Shown in pieces: positions 44,945 to 58,500 of a stretch of 64,000 bases of DNA. The notes beneath the pieces are model-generated. The model was not told where the DNA came from. It worked only from the letters and a program-made list of their open reading frames with translations, and ran no database searches. A program made the position numbers and the translations under genes. The stretch is taken from contig CM021315.1 of NCBI GenBank assembly GCA_010645155.1, positions 11,579,723 to 11,643,722 of the forward strand, written 5' to 3'. This DNA comes from Tigriopus japonicus. Taxonomy: Eukaryota > Arthropoda > Copepoda > Harpacticoida > Harpacticidae. Every line of letters begins with the position of its first letter. The stretch's first letter is position 1.

Positions 44945-46573
44945 GTCTACTCTTGGGCTCGACCAAATTCTTAATGAATCTCTCTGAATCTGACGTCCCA
45001 TTTCTTTGCCAACCCTTTTCACGATGACTTGTATCAGACAGGTTAAATGACTCAACAAAACCTTTTTCAGAAATGACTTTTGTGTTATTCAAGAGCCTTG
45101 TAAATATTGCTTTAGCTATAAGAAAATACGCGATTGAAAGCTTGAGTGGTTCAACATTTGACAGGTTTTTTTAACCCTTTGAAGCTTGTCAGCCATTCAA
45201 ATTTGGCTTTTCTTCGTTTTCTTTGTCTTGCTCTCCAATAGAAAAATATTTGTGGGGTCGTTGTGTCTACTCCAATCTTAGATTATAGCCAAGGAGTTGC
45301 CTCATCCGACGTATCTTTAAAAACAGATTAAGATTTCATAGATCTAAGAGCAGGATGTTTTTGGTTTGAAAAGAATTCATTTCGGATCGATATGGCCTCT
45401 GAGAAGGCTTATTTAATGGGTTAAGGAGAGTTCAGTAAAAACATTAAGAATATATAGAGTCTTTAGTGTAAGTGTCACTTGATGAGATTACACTTAAGAA
45501 CGATTATCCACATTTTTAAACCGCATTGGTTTGGTTCTCATACGATGGCATATTATTCTCTTTGGAATGGAAAATGATTACTTTATTGCCATGATTGGGT
45601 CTATTTGAGAGTGTGAGATCGCACAAAGGTGTTATAAACGTTAGCTTTATGAACTGGAATGATACACTAATGTACTTATCGGTGAAAAAGATTGTCAAAA
45701 TTTTAGGTAAAAGCAATATTTTTGCAAAACATTTTTCTTTGATGAAAAAAACTGGCCCATCCTGGATGTTCACGTTTTAATTCTTGAGTCTTGATTTCCA
45801 CAACTTTTCATTTATTGAGTTGAAATTCATCCTTTTCACCTCGTCCAAATGTTTCTAAATTTATTTAACAATGCCATTGAGAATGAAGGGTCATCGTTCC
45901 AGTATTCCAACAACCCTTTTGAGCAAAAGAATGCTTAGACAAATATCCACGAGAAATGAAATAGGCAGCAAACAGGCACAAAAACGTGAGGTAAATTATT
46001 TTTCTAAATGAGTCATGTCCTATTTGCATGAAAATTGTTTGCCACATCATACTTGTCTACAACAGGAACAAAAAACATGAGACTAGACAAACAATGGACA
46101 AGAAAAGACCACTTGTACACAAGTAATGATGAGCTGATTGGACTCATCAAAGCTCGTAGCTTCGTAATATGCACACCTAAAAGATACAAAGACACTTTGG
46201 ATAAATCAGGATTATAACTTGCACCAAATTAATCAACAACATTTTTCTTCATCCCTTTGGATTTTTATGTTCTAAGGCTTGTGCCCCTAAATTACACGTG
46301 TAAAGAATGAATAAAAGTCTATCCAAAGCCAAACCATGGACTTAAGGATCTTGAAAACTTTGGTTGGCTCTCTCAACTCAAACCATCGTTAAAGTTGGCT
46401 CATTGTGCTCTATCACTCTAAAACCATCCTTTGATCGAGCAACAGGTAATGAAAATAACTTTCACTTTACAATTTTCTTCTTCTTTCCATAACCCAGAAC
46501 TTAGACGATAATTTTGTCAAGGTTTGGGTCCAAGTAAACTCTGCTCACATTTTAGGATCTCATTTGAAACGAA
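44945..46573. other. Intergenic region between divergent genes C and B
   Basis: This 1.6-kb stretch separates the start codons of genes C (minus) and B (plus). It must hold both 5' UTRs and promoters, or a shared bidirectional promoter. I could not identify a convincing TATA box, initiator or other element by eye. Short open frames here look random and show no family resemblance. Confidence 0.5.
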
Positions 46574-49500
46574 ATGTTTCGTTTCTACTTATCAGTAACA
46601 TGTGTCTTGGTCATGATGAGCCTTTCTTTGGGAGATCCATTGGCCCAAAACAAGACATCTCGGCAACCAAAGCGTAAAAAGATACACTTGGTATTGGATA
46701 TCATTGAAAACAGGACTAAAGGTTTTTGCTTTGCTTTTAGTATTCTCATTGTTCCAAGTCGTCACTTTTCAAGTAAGTGTTATTAATTTATTCAAATTTG
46801 GGATCCAATTCTACGTTTTCTTTGTTTCTTAGAATGGCCAATGTACCGGAACTACTCGCAATGGAACTTGTTTTACGGCCAATGAATGCACCAATCGAGG
46901 TACGAGAAAAATGTGAAGTGTGCTGATAATGGCAAGTAATTGGGTAATGAAAGCTGGAAGGGTTAGCTTTTATTCAGTTTTAAATGATGTTCAAACTTTC
47001 ATCAAACGTTTTAAAGTCAGTGTCAGTGAAAGCAAAATATTTAGAAACAGAATATTGGACGTAGTATTTGTAGCTATGTTATTTTTAATGTGGAATATTC
47101 CGTAAGTCTTTGGCGTTCAAAATTCTTTGTCTTTGTTTAAAGCGTACTTACTGCATGCACCACGAGTGTTTTGATTATCTGTGCATGCACGCATTAATGT
47201 CACAAGAGCTGTTTGAGTCATGGACATCTATAATTCCTGGTCTGTAAGCGACCAGCTTACAGACCATTAGATTTAGGCCAATAAAAAAATGGGGCTCTTC
47301 TTTGAACGTCACACTAAATCGGCCCACTCCGAGTTGATCGGTTATAGTCAAGGAATTTCAAGATGTCCGTACCAGAAAGTCCTAGAATTCGATTAGAGTA
47401 GACACCGTTTTGTACTCATAATGGTTAAACAACAGCAAGAATCAACATCATTTGAGTCATTTGTGGGTTTCTCAACCAAACATGGCAAATGTGGGACACT
47501 TTTAGTGTCATCCTAGCCATATAAAATACTTCGTAAGTCTGGCAAACCTAGCCAAGAGCGAAATAAGAACACATCAGTATTGAGCCTAAACTCGCAACTG
47601 GTTTTTTCATGGGGTATGTTTTAACTCCAGCAAAATCAAAACTAATTAAAGTTGCAATTGCTTGCTGATGTTAGAGTGTATGTTGCTTTTATTAGAAGTT
47701 GACATAGAAAGATGATTCCAAAATTTTGAGTATTGATTATTCTTACGTGAGTTCATCGAAGGTTGAGTTACAAAAAAACATGATTTTATACAAACAAATG
47801 TAAATACAATCGACTATTTAGATGGTCAAGAGGTTCTTAAATGATTAAATGGTCTAGTAGAAATCTTAAGTCCAACACACTTTGATGCTTTCTAATAGTT
47901 TTTTCATCTTTGAATGGTCCCTCGACAAATTTGAGCCTGCAGGATTTTGTTGTTCACAAAAGATTTCAACCGCCCTGTTGTGGAGGAGAACTCGACTCGA
48001 TCACCATTCAATTCAGCATTTAAGGCAGGATTGGACAAATTTTTAAATACTATTCCTGACCAACCCACTATTCAAGGGTTGTACAGATCTGCCAACAGTA
48101 ACTCATTGGCAGATCAAATTTCATATAAACGGTAATTTTATAAATATATTAATCATTAACTCTCTTTACAGGGAATCCCATTCCTTGTAGCGGTTTTAAA
48201 AAAACCCCCCCCCCCAAAAAAAAAAAAAAAAATAATCAAATATTACAAAAATTAAGCATGTCACCGGAAATAGTTGTATATTAAATCATTGCTTGAGACA
48301 CTAGATCCAACTAGAGTCAAGGTGAAGAAATGTTATGCCTAGAGTGAGTTCAAAAACGGTAAGGGAGAGTCAGCCCATGTGTTCTTGAATTGGTTCAATT
48401 TCGTTAATTTTCTACTCAGAAGGGCCAATGTTGATACATTTTTAGCCCTCCTGACCTGAAAAATAAACAAAATTCAAACAAATCAAGAGCTAAAGCGACC
48501 CTCTCTCATCTGTTCTGAACTCGTTGTAGGCATGAAATATGTTACCCTCGTTGAAAATTAGATGATTACTTTATGTCCCTCCATGGAACTTTTGCCCTTG
48601 GTTGAATCAAGCGTCTCAATCATCCATTTGATATCAATGAAATGTACATCATCGAATAAGTTATTCTTTCAGCTTTTCATAAATACAAGCTTCTTTCTGG
48701 TAAAATCTACAATGTCTGTAATATTTTCAATTGAAAGGTGATCGAGTTGAGTCCTTCTCCAAAGACAGGGCGGTTGAAATCTTTGGTGAACAACAAAATC
48801 GTGCAGGAACAACCTTGTCGAAGAATCATTTGAAACTCCCTTGACTTCTTAGAGATGATGGGCAATCAAAGGTGTATACAGACAAACATCTTCCTTTTGA
48901 AATCAAGCCTACGTCTGAATTTTTATGAAGTCATATCCAATTAATTTGAAAAGATTAATTTGTATCTTTTCAAAAGTGATCATTATTGCTAACGTCATCT
49001 CGTCTCAAAACCTATTCGTTGTGCTCTACTGTATTCATAACACACCACAAAAAATGGCCTTGGATGTTTTCTGTATTTTTGTTCCCTTCTCTTGATATTT
49101 CTGTTCTTTTCATGAATGTATGTTGGTATTTATCAGTCAGCTCGAACTTGAAATAATCTGTATGATTTTTTATTCAAACATCATTTTCAGGTGGGACCAC
49201 ATCTGGAACTTGCGCCTCAGGCTATGGTGTTTGTTGTATACGTAAGTAGTTCAACAAATTTCCTTTGAAATGGTACATCTTAAATAAAACCATATTTTTT
49301 TGCATTGAAGTCGCTGTCGGTTGTGGAAGTAGATCGTCGGAAAACAACACATATCTCACTCAAACCTCATCGGCAGGCATAACTTTGTGTTCCTACACGA
49401 TTTGCAAATCCCAATCAGACATTTGTCGCATTCGCTTCGATTTGACGGTGAAAACGCATTGAAAGGTTCAACTTGCACAACTATTTTGCAAAGGTTCCCC

Positions 49501-52500
49501 TTCTCTTTCAGACTTTTTCTATTGCTAGCCCAGTTGAAGGAATAATTGGAAACACAAACACTGCAGGTAAAACAACTGATCGTTCAGTGGTTTGACTTTA
49601 ACAACTACAAGGAGCTCTTGGACTTTTAGGTGGAGCCATTGGTGACTGTACAATGGATCAGTTTTCGGTGACGAATCCAGATGGCGCTGGATCTCCAATC
49701 ATATGTGGTTTTAACACGGGTCAACACAGTATGTGGGATGTACCTTGATTAACATAAACAGGTTGGGTTCAAAATGTTGTTTATATTTTTAAGTGATTGT
49801 GGATGCTAGTGATCAATGTCACGAGGCAGCATTCAATTTTGGAGCCTCTGCAATGACAGCCAGAACTTGGGACATCAAAGTAACACAATTTACTTGCACC
49901 GAAGAGATGGGAGGTGAGAACGGTTAACAAAAGGTGAAATTCGGGCGAAAAATGGAAAGTGAGGCTTTATAACTACTTTCATTTGATTGCTGTGGACTTC
50001 CAGGGATTGGCAATCCAATCGCGGAATTAAAGCCAATAAAAACTTGACTAATATTATTCCTCTCATCAAATAACTCGTTCTTCTTCGCCACAAGACTGGG
50101 AAAAAATGTAAGAGAGAAAAGTCTCCTTTGCTTCACTTTTTCACAAGAATTTCACCTTTAATGTTTTTATGTGGGACATTTAATTTATTTTACATTTTAG
50201 GGCCTGAGGGGTGCTTGCAGTACTTCACTAGTGTATCAGGAACTTTTTCAAGGTAAGTTTGCCTTGTATATTATTTTGGAATTTTGTTTTGTTTTTAAAA
50301 TCTGGCATTTTTTTTTTTTTTTGTTAAATCGACATTTGAAAGGTTAAGAAAATCTTTCTTATTGAAAAGTATTTGTAACCCATATTGTAGTATTCTCGAT
50401 TTGTTGATTACTAAGTGGCCATGAAACATTTTTTTTTTCATTTAAAACATCAAAAATATGATCAAGATATTTCCAAACAGAACATTTCCATTTGGGATAA
50501 TAAAGCTTCTGGGTTATATTTAATCTTATTGTTGAGATCCTTTCTTTGCCTTCATTTCGTGGCAAGTTTTCAAGAATGAGGTGGGATTTTTCTCACTTAA
50601 TTTCAAAACATTCGTTTAATGGCTTTACTGAAATGCAAAATTATTAATCATGAACATCTTCAAATTACCTTGTGCATTTCGGATATCTATTATGAGTACA
50701 ATCACGGCAGGATATGGAAAAATTCTTTATCAGTAGATATCTTATAATGTTTGTCATTTATCTCTTTACCAAAAAGAGACGCATGTCCTGAAGATATGTT
50801 TCGCTCAGCATTTCACTAGATATTTTTTCGCCAACTATGCTTTAGGAAAGCTTTGACTTTACCTTATTTTTTAGTTTCAACTTTCCAACAAGCTCCTCCG
50901 CCGTCTCATCAACTGGTGAGACGACAATCGCACACAAATGTGTCTTTTTGATTAAATATTTACTGCTTTTTCCATTTTCTTTCAGCCACTCATTTGTCAA
51001 ATCAAGAATACAAGATTTGTATCCGCCGAAACGCAGAATATTGCGCAATTTGTTATGTGCCTAACTTTGCCAATGCCATTACAGCAGTTATTGCTACCTC
51101 ACAGGTAGGTTGACACGAATAATATCAAATCGATTCGAAAAAGACTGTCTATTTTTGTTGCAAAAACTGTGCATAAATGGAGCCAAAAGGAAAATGCCAT
51201 TCAATGAAATAATTATTAGTCATGACTAGGGCACTAAACCATATTTTTAAGTAAATAAAAAATAAACATATTTCTTTATTTTTCCTCGATCTTTGAAAAA
51301 TATTGGCCATTACTTGGAAAAATTAAATATTTTCTTAATTCTTTAGGCAGGAAAAATTATTTCGGGATAATTTGAGTGAAATAAACACATGAGTGGTCAA
51401 TGCACAACAATGATATACCATAGTGAACCAAATACACCAAAAATGTCCACAAAAGAGCACTAGCACTAAAGTTTAAAAACAAAAGCGTTAAAAACAAACA
51501 TACGGAAAAAATGTGTTATCTATTGAAGCAAATTGAAAATTCTATTGATAAATCTATTGGGTGTCAAGTTAACCTCCAAAAACGACCCTATTACATTAAA
51601 CTTACCAAAATATTTATTGGATTAATAGGTACACACAGACAAAATTACCAAACAATGGCGTTATGACAATTTTTTTAAGAAGTAGGTTATTTTTCGCATA
51701 TTTTGGCCTTTTAAAAAACATGTTTTTAACTTTTTGTAAGTTCTTAGAAAATATTTTTCTGGGCCCTAGTTATGCCTTTTTAGTGGAAGAGGGCAAGGTC
51801 ACCTTTAAACGGAGGATTGGACATGACTTTGGGCGAAGTTTGGCCACTTCAAAATGCGTGAAATTGGAACCATGAAAGTAGTCGAAATTGATCCTTTGTG
51901 GTCCCAAATTATGTTATGAGAAAAAACTTGCGCGTTTTCATTTGATTACTTAGTTATTTTCATTTTAGTCAAATTTCCTGAAAGTTATAATTTATGGGGT
52001 TAAAAATCTAAGATATTGGATCGCAAAGAAAAGGGAAATGTTTTCAGGTAGTTCAAAAGAGCAATGAAATATACACTCTTGCATTAAGTTTTCCAGTGAA
52101 GGGAAACAATTTAAAGAAAAAATTGCCTTGCTTCGCCCATGTCTACTCATAGAACCAAATTAAATTAAAAATTAGTCGATGAAAAAGCGGATATGTGGTA
52201 TTGGAATATTGGGCTCGGATAAAGTTGTCCTTGTTTTGCCCTTAAGTTGGATGTTTTTAGCCCTAAAGTTGCAATATTTTATGTTTAAAGTTGCTCCCAA
52301 TGCCACGAAAGTTTCTGAAAATTGCAATCGGCTTAAAAATGTTACTTTTTCAATAAACGTCAATTTTGTCTAAAGTTTGTCCTTTCTTCAACCTTTGGAT
52401 CCTTAAAATTGCAGTTTTGCTTTACAAAGAAAAAAAATCTGGACTAAAAAAATAAAACTTTGAAAAGGTCCAGAAAAAGTATGTGTGTTTATATATTTCG

Positions 52501-55500
52501 GGCAAAATCCCGCAAGATTTCACTGATCGAGGCAAAAAAATGCCAAAGTTGCCGTTTGTTGCGAATAAATCGAAAAGTTGCTAAGTTTGATTAAAATGGC
52601 CAACATTTGCATTTCTTAGTGCTAGTTGCATTTACCAGCCCTAGTGACGATGGTCTTGATTATGGAACAGCCGTGCGTACTAGCGTGTCGGTCTTGGAAA
52701 TGCTTCCCCAAAGGGCGAGATTTCGAACATTATTGGGGATAGAATTGACACTGTCGCGAGAAATCCTTTATTTTTACAGGGAATCCCATTCCTCGAAGAG
52801 GTACTAAAAAATATGCCCCCCCCTCCCCCCATAAACATGATATCGCACGTTGCAGACTATTACATATGTATACAATTGCAATTTTGAATACAAATCAACA
52901 TGGAAGCTCTTGAGACACTTTTCCTCCAATGAAGATCGAGGAAATCGCATGTCTTACGAATTTCTTGTCCTCATGTACAGCCCCCAGTATTCGGGGCTTT
53001 GCTCCTGCTCAAAGACATACTATAGGTGGGTAATGTTGCTGTTGTGTTTAGTTCAGGCTCTCTCATCTATTGGCATCCAAATTTTGCATTAAGTGAATTC
53101 AGGTTTGCGACAATGGACTGTGTAGAGCTTGTTTACTTTTCTTCGTTCGCTCAATGAGTTCAATTGCCTAACATAAGATGGCGCTGCACCTTGAGAGGTC
53201 AAAAGTCGAATTGGACTGTGAAACTCTACCTAGTTTTGGCGTCTATAACTTTGAAAATGTATGTGTTTTTGCGTGAAAACCGAATGCTACTTGTACTTTG
53301 AAATATGCGCTGTAATTTCAACTCTTCTCCTCTTAAGTGTATTGTTCCAAATTTGAATAAATTCACGTCAAGTTTTTTGCGCTCCGACATTGCGCTGCGC
53401 ATTCCTGGACAATTTATGTTCATTGGGTGAGGACGTTTTGATCTGCCAGATACAAACAAGTTTTGTTTCCTGTTTGTTGAAATAAGTTCCAAATGCAAAG
53501 TACGATGAAAAAGAAAACCCAACACAGTGTTTAAAGGCAACGACGGCTGCAAAGTAATTCTTTGGAATTTGATTACTCCCCTTGTTCCGGCAAAAAAATT
53601 TGCGAGATAAAGTTCTCATTCCAATGAAAACCGAGCACTACTTAAATCTAAATCTAGCAGCACTGATTTTATAACGCATGTTCATGTGAAACGCAAATAC
53701 CCAAGGACCCTCCAGCAAGGAATGGTAACCTCTGCATTCACCAAACCTCACCAGTCCACTGGGGCCTAACTCTAAACAATGGCAAAGAAAGTTCAGACTG
53801 CCAAGAGGAGAATAAGCTTCAAATTGTATGTTATCTCATCTAAAACCCAAGTGCCATGGGTAGGAGAGCTGTGATGTAAATTGCCATGATTATCTCTTTG
53901 ATTCTATGGCGCTAAAGAACCTTTTTGAGCCAAGCTTGCTTGTGAAAAGTGCCCAAAATCCCCCATGCTCTGGCTTTGAACATTGATTTGGATGTTTGAC
54001 CATAAGTATTTGCATTGTGCCAAAGCAAACTAAGGTGTTTGAGGCATATCAAAGAGTATTAGAAACAGTGGTTTCATTTGTGTTGGAAAAAAGCTCCTGA
54101 ACTGAAGCTTCAATGATCAAGAATAAGAATCATTAAAGCAATGGTACAATGCCATCATTTTGTCAAGAAATGGAGTCCATCCGGACTTGATGTGCCTGAG
54201 GTTCAAAAATGGACCACATGAGGCACACCATACTGGGTATTATTCAGGGTGGTCATATCTTATTAATTTTCCAAATTTTCTAAACCGAATTCAAAACCCA
54301 TCCTTGAGTTTGACCTTTTGTTATTTTAAACTAATGCAAAACTAAATTGGAAACAAATTGAAAAATTAAGAAACATTCCAAACCAACAATGGGTTTTTGA
54401 AACCCAGTTATAAAACTATGAATATCAATTACACAACCACCCTGAATGCTACGGACTCTTGATCACAATCGACAACATTTGTGCATCCACTGCAAGTGTC
54501 AAAAAAAATTCTCTCAACCTCAAGGGCATTGGGGATTGTCAAGGCCAAATTTGACTCTGAATCAACAGAAATGCCTTAAAACGAGTGGAATACGTCAGAT
54601 GTGACCCCTGTTAGATATTTGAAAATGATTCAAACACACAACGCCTTGATTTACAATATCAGGGCCTTCAAAAGTTGCTTAAAATGACGGTCTTGGTTTT
54701 TTTCTCAACCAAATATGGTGTGCCTCTTGTGGTCAACTTTAGAAACTCAAAGCACAACAAATCTTGGATCTCGGCCATTGATTGTCAATGCCCAGTGGTC
54801 TCTAAATTTTAAGAAAGCAATGAGGCATGCAGGGGGAGGTTTAAGTGATCTCTTCAAAAATCTTATCGCGGGCAGATGAAAGAAGAGAAAAGGCTTGTTC
54901 GTCAATGTAAGATTTTGGTCAGTGCAAGGGTTTTCGCGTTTTACAGACCGCCCTTATGACTTAGATGCTACAAAAAATGTCGAATTGCAAGTTTGGACAT
55001 TTTGACTCTCGGTTTTGTAAGAATTTGCAAAATTATTCGTTTGATTAAAAAATGGCAAGCAATTAAAAAAGACTTTTGATATTGAAAAGAAACACGTACA
55101 AAACACGGCATTTTGTTTGGTACCTTGATGGTTTTGGAGCTTTACAATACAAATCAGTGCTTATAACATCACTTACACTTGTACTTACCCAAAAAAGTGG
55201 CCTTTTGTTGAGAATTTTCTCGTGCAAGAACGAGCAAATACAGTGTGCATTTTTTCCAAAATCCTAACCAAAGGTGTTCAAACTTGCAATTCGACATTTT
55301 TCATGGCATCTAATTCATAAGGGCGGTCTGTAAATTGCGAAAACCCTTAAATTGCCCAAATTCTCACGAGCCACCCACTGCGGCCAAACAAGCCTTTTCT
55401 CTTCTTTCATCCGCCCGCGATAAGATTTTTGAAGAGATCACTCAAACCTCCCCTTGCATTTCCCATTGTGCTTGTGGCTCAAAAAGAATAGTAGAGCAAT

Positions 55501-58500
55501 GACAAACTACTGTTATTTAACAATACAACAAGAAAGAATTCCTCTTTCAGTGTTGTTTAAGAGCAAAATCTGAAAGTTTCCTGTGGGTTCATCTCCAAAC
55601 AAACCAATATCCATGGATAAAGGGTTTCTGCCATTTTTAATAATACTCAGGCACCTTGTTCATGAGTGTCCAGTGATTTAAGCAAACACAAAATATCCAA
55701 GCAGCCATCAAGACTTCCCACATTAGCATTTGAGGTTTCTTTTGCCCATTGACTGATACAATTTGAAAACTGAAAATTTTCTTGAAAACACCTTTTTCTC
55801 CAAGCCAATTGAATATTCTGCAAATCGGACCAATTTGGAAAAGACAAGAAAGTTGTCATATTCAGCATCATAGTTCAATTTTCAAAAATGTGACCTAATG
55901 TCATTTATGACTCTGAATGAAAAAATAAATTAGGTTAAGTATTTTTTAATAACATTAGTTGTGAACAACTTTGATACTATCCCTAAGTCATGCTCAATGT
56001 AATGAAAAATGGCAAAAATATTGGGAAGAAAGTGGTATTTTGTTCAACCTTTAGTCTTGCAACTTGGGTATGACTTACTTGTCAAAAATATAACAAAACA
56101 AAGCTCAAATATATTTTTGAAAACAAAATAGTATCATACAAGTGTATTTTATGCTTTTGGAATGGGTTAAAATATAAAAATTAAAGTCTTGAGTGATCTC
56201 TAGACTTGCTTTTAATGGCCTTACTGGGAACCAAAAATGTCGTGTCGCTTCCTTGCTCAAGAGTCCTTGCCTCACCTTACGAACACCAGGAATGCGCTGC
56301 GCAATCTCGAAGGGCCAAAACTTGCCGTCAATTTATTCAAATTTTGAACAATACACTTAACAGGAGAAGACTTGAAATTACACCGCATATCTCAAAGAAC
56401 AAGTAGCATTCGGTTTTCACGCAAAAACACTCGCATTTTCAAAGTTATAGACGCCGAAACTTGGTGGAATTTCACAGTCCAATTCGTCTTTCAACCACTC
56501 AAGGTGCTGCGCCATCTAACGTTAGGCAATTGAACTCATTGAGCGAACCAAGAAAAGTAAACAAGCTCTACACGGTCCATTAAAAGAACGGACATTCTTG
56601 GACGTCTCTTGGTTTTCCCTTGTTTAAGCTTCTCATCCATCAGAACAGGGCAGAATGAGGACTTGACAGGTCTAAAGTGTTCAGGCATCAACATTTATTT
56701 CCAACAACTTGATCAATAATAATCTCCGGTTCCTTCCATAATTCTGCATTTTCCCTGCTCGTGGTTGTTCCTCTCGACTCGCAGAATATTCGAGCTAATT
56801 ACAAATTGTACGAAACTTGGCGCGAGATCACTACAGGTCTCTGAAATTCCAAGCGTCTCAAACCTTCCTTTCAAACAGGCATTCCATGCTTTCTGACAAT
56901 TTTCTGAATGTTTGCTACAGAGTTGACTTGAGTGGACTTCATTAAGGCTTCAAATTTGGCTTTTTGCCAATTGGTTGGTGTCAACTTATCAGTCTCACGG
57001 TAGAGTTTTCTAATCAAGCATATGACTACTACATTTTGTCAAACTTTTTGGCAATCTCACCGAGGTTATCTTGGGCCAAATCATTTTCAACAACTTTTTG
57101 CGCAGCTCTTCCATGATTATATGATTTCCTCGTTTTAAGCAAAACAAGCAATCAGATAAAATCAGGAAAGGAACACATATCACATTTCCACGCACCCGGT
57201 ATGATTGGTCTCTCAACTAGTTTGCATTAGCAGTCTTAGAAAAATCTTTGAACGTAAAGATTGTCAGGGATTTTTGGCAAGTGGTAATTGAGTAAATGGG
57301 TTTTAGATTCACAGTGGTTTAAATTAATTCGTTGGCGGCTCTCTCAAAGGCGGAGATGACAAACTTCCGATGAGATTTTTTAAATATGGAACCCTTAAAA
57401 AGTGGTTCTTTAAGATCTTTTGGTTCAGCATTGTACCTCAGAGTGCAAAAGGACCTATTTACATATTTAATGTTATTGTTACCGGGCTCTGAATTCTTTT
57501 TGGGTTAAGATTGTCCAATTTGATCAAAACATGCATATTTCAATTCATTCACGTTTATTTGTCCGTAGGCTGGCTTTGGGTGAGTATTGCAACGTTATTT
57601 TTCAATCGCAGTTATTCCATCTTTAAAATAATTAGTATTTGGTGATTTTTTAACTGCTAACTGACAGGATTGCTTCAATCCACTTCGGGCGTTTTTTCGG
57701 GATTAATGGGGTCTTAAGTCTGTTTTTGCCTCTATTGAACCCCTATCCATCTAATTGTCTTCACCAACGATCAAACCAAGGCTAGCTCGAACAATGAAAT
57801 CCACCTCTCTTCTTTAAAGGTCTCCCTTATTTATCCCCATACCTCACTCAGGATTGGACAAATTTTTGAATACTATTCCGGATCAACCCATTATTTAAGG
57901 GCTTAACAGATCTGCCAACAGTAATTCGCTGGTTGACCTAATTTCAAGTTAATTGTTTAAATTAATTAATTCATGATTTATTTCTGCAGGGAATCATATT
58001 CCTTGTAGCGGTAGTAGCAATAACAAGAAAAGTGACGTCAAGAAGACAAACAAGCAAAACAATCCTGAACAACAAATTCCGATGTGCAAAGTTATTTCTG
58101 AAAAAGATCAAAGTAAGCAGTAGAACAAAACATGGATGTAAGAGAAAAATGAACACCCGAAAAAACGCATGGGTTTTCTCCAATGCATCTCTGCTATCAC
58201 GGCTACGGACTCAAATCTGAAGTCGAACTTCCGAACTTTTGCTCAACACATACGCATGTGTTACTTTCTCCAACTTTGTACTTGCAAGCCTTTCTAAAGT
58301 AAATATTTAGGTCAACATATATCTTATGATCCCTTTTGGCCATCTCTATCCGTATAATCTGGATGCTCATTCTATTTATAGTCTTTCAAGTGCGGCCATT
58401 GACAGTGATGTTGGAACTCAATGCTCAGAAGACTACCTTACCGTAAGTAAACATTGCTTGGTGTTATATTCAACTCAAACTTGAAATGTACCTTTTGAAC

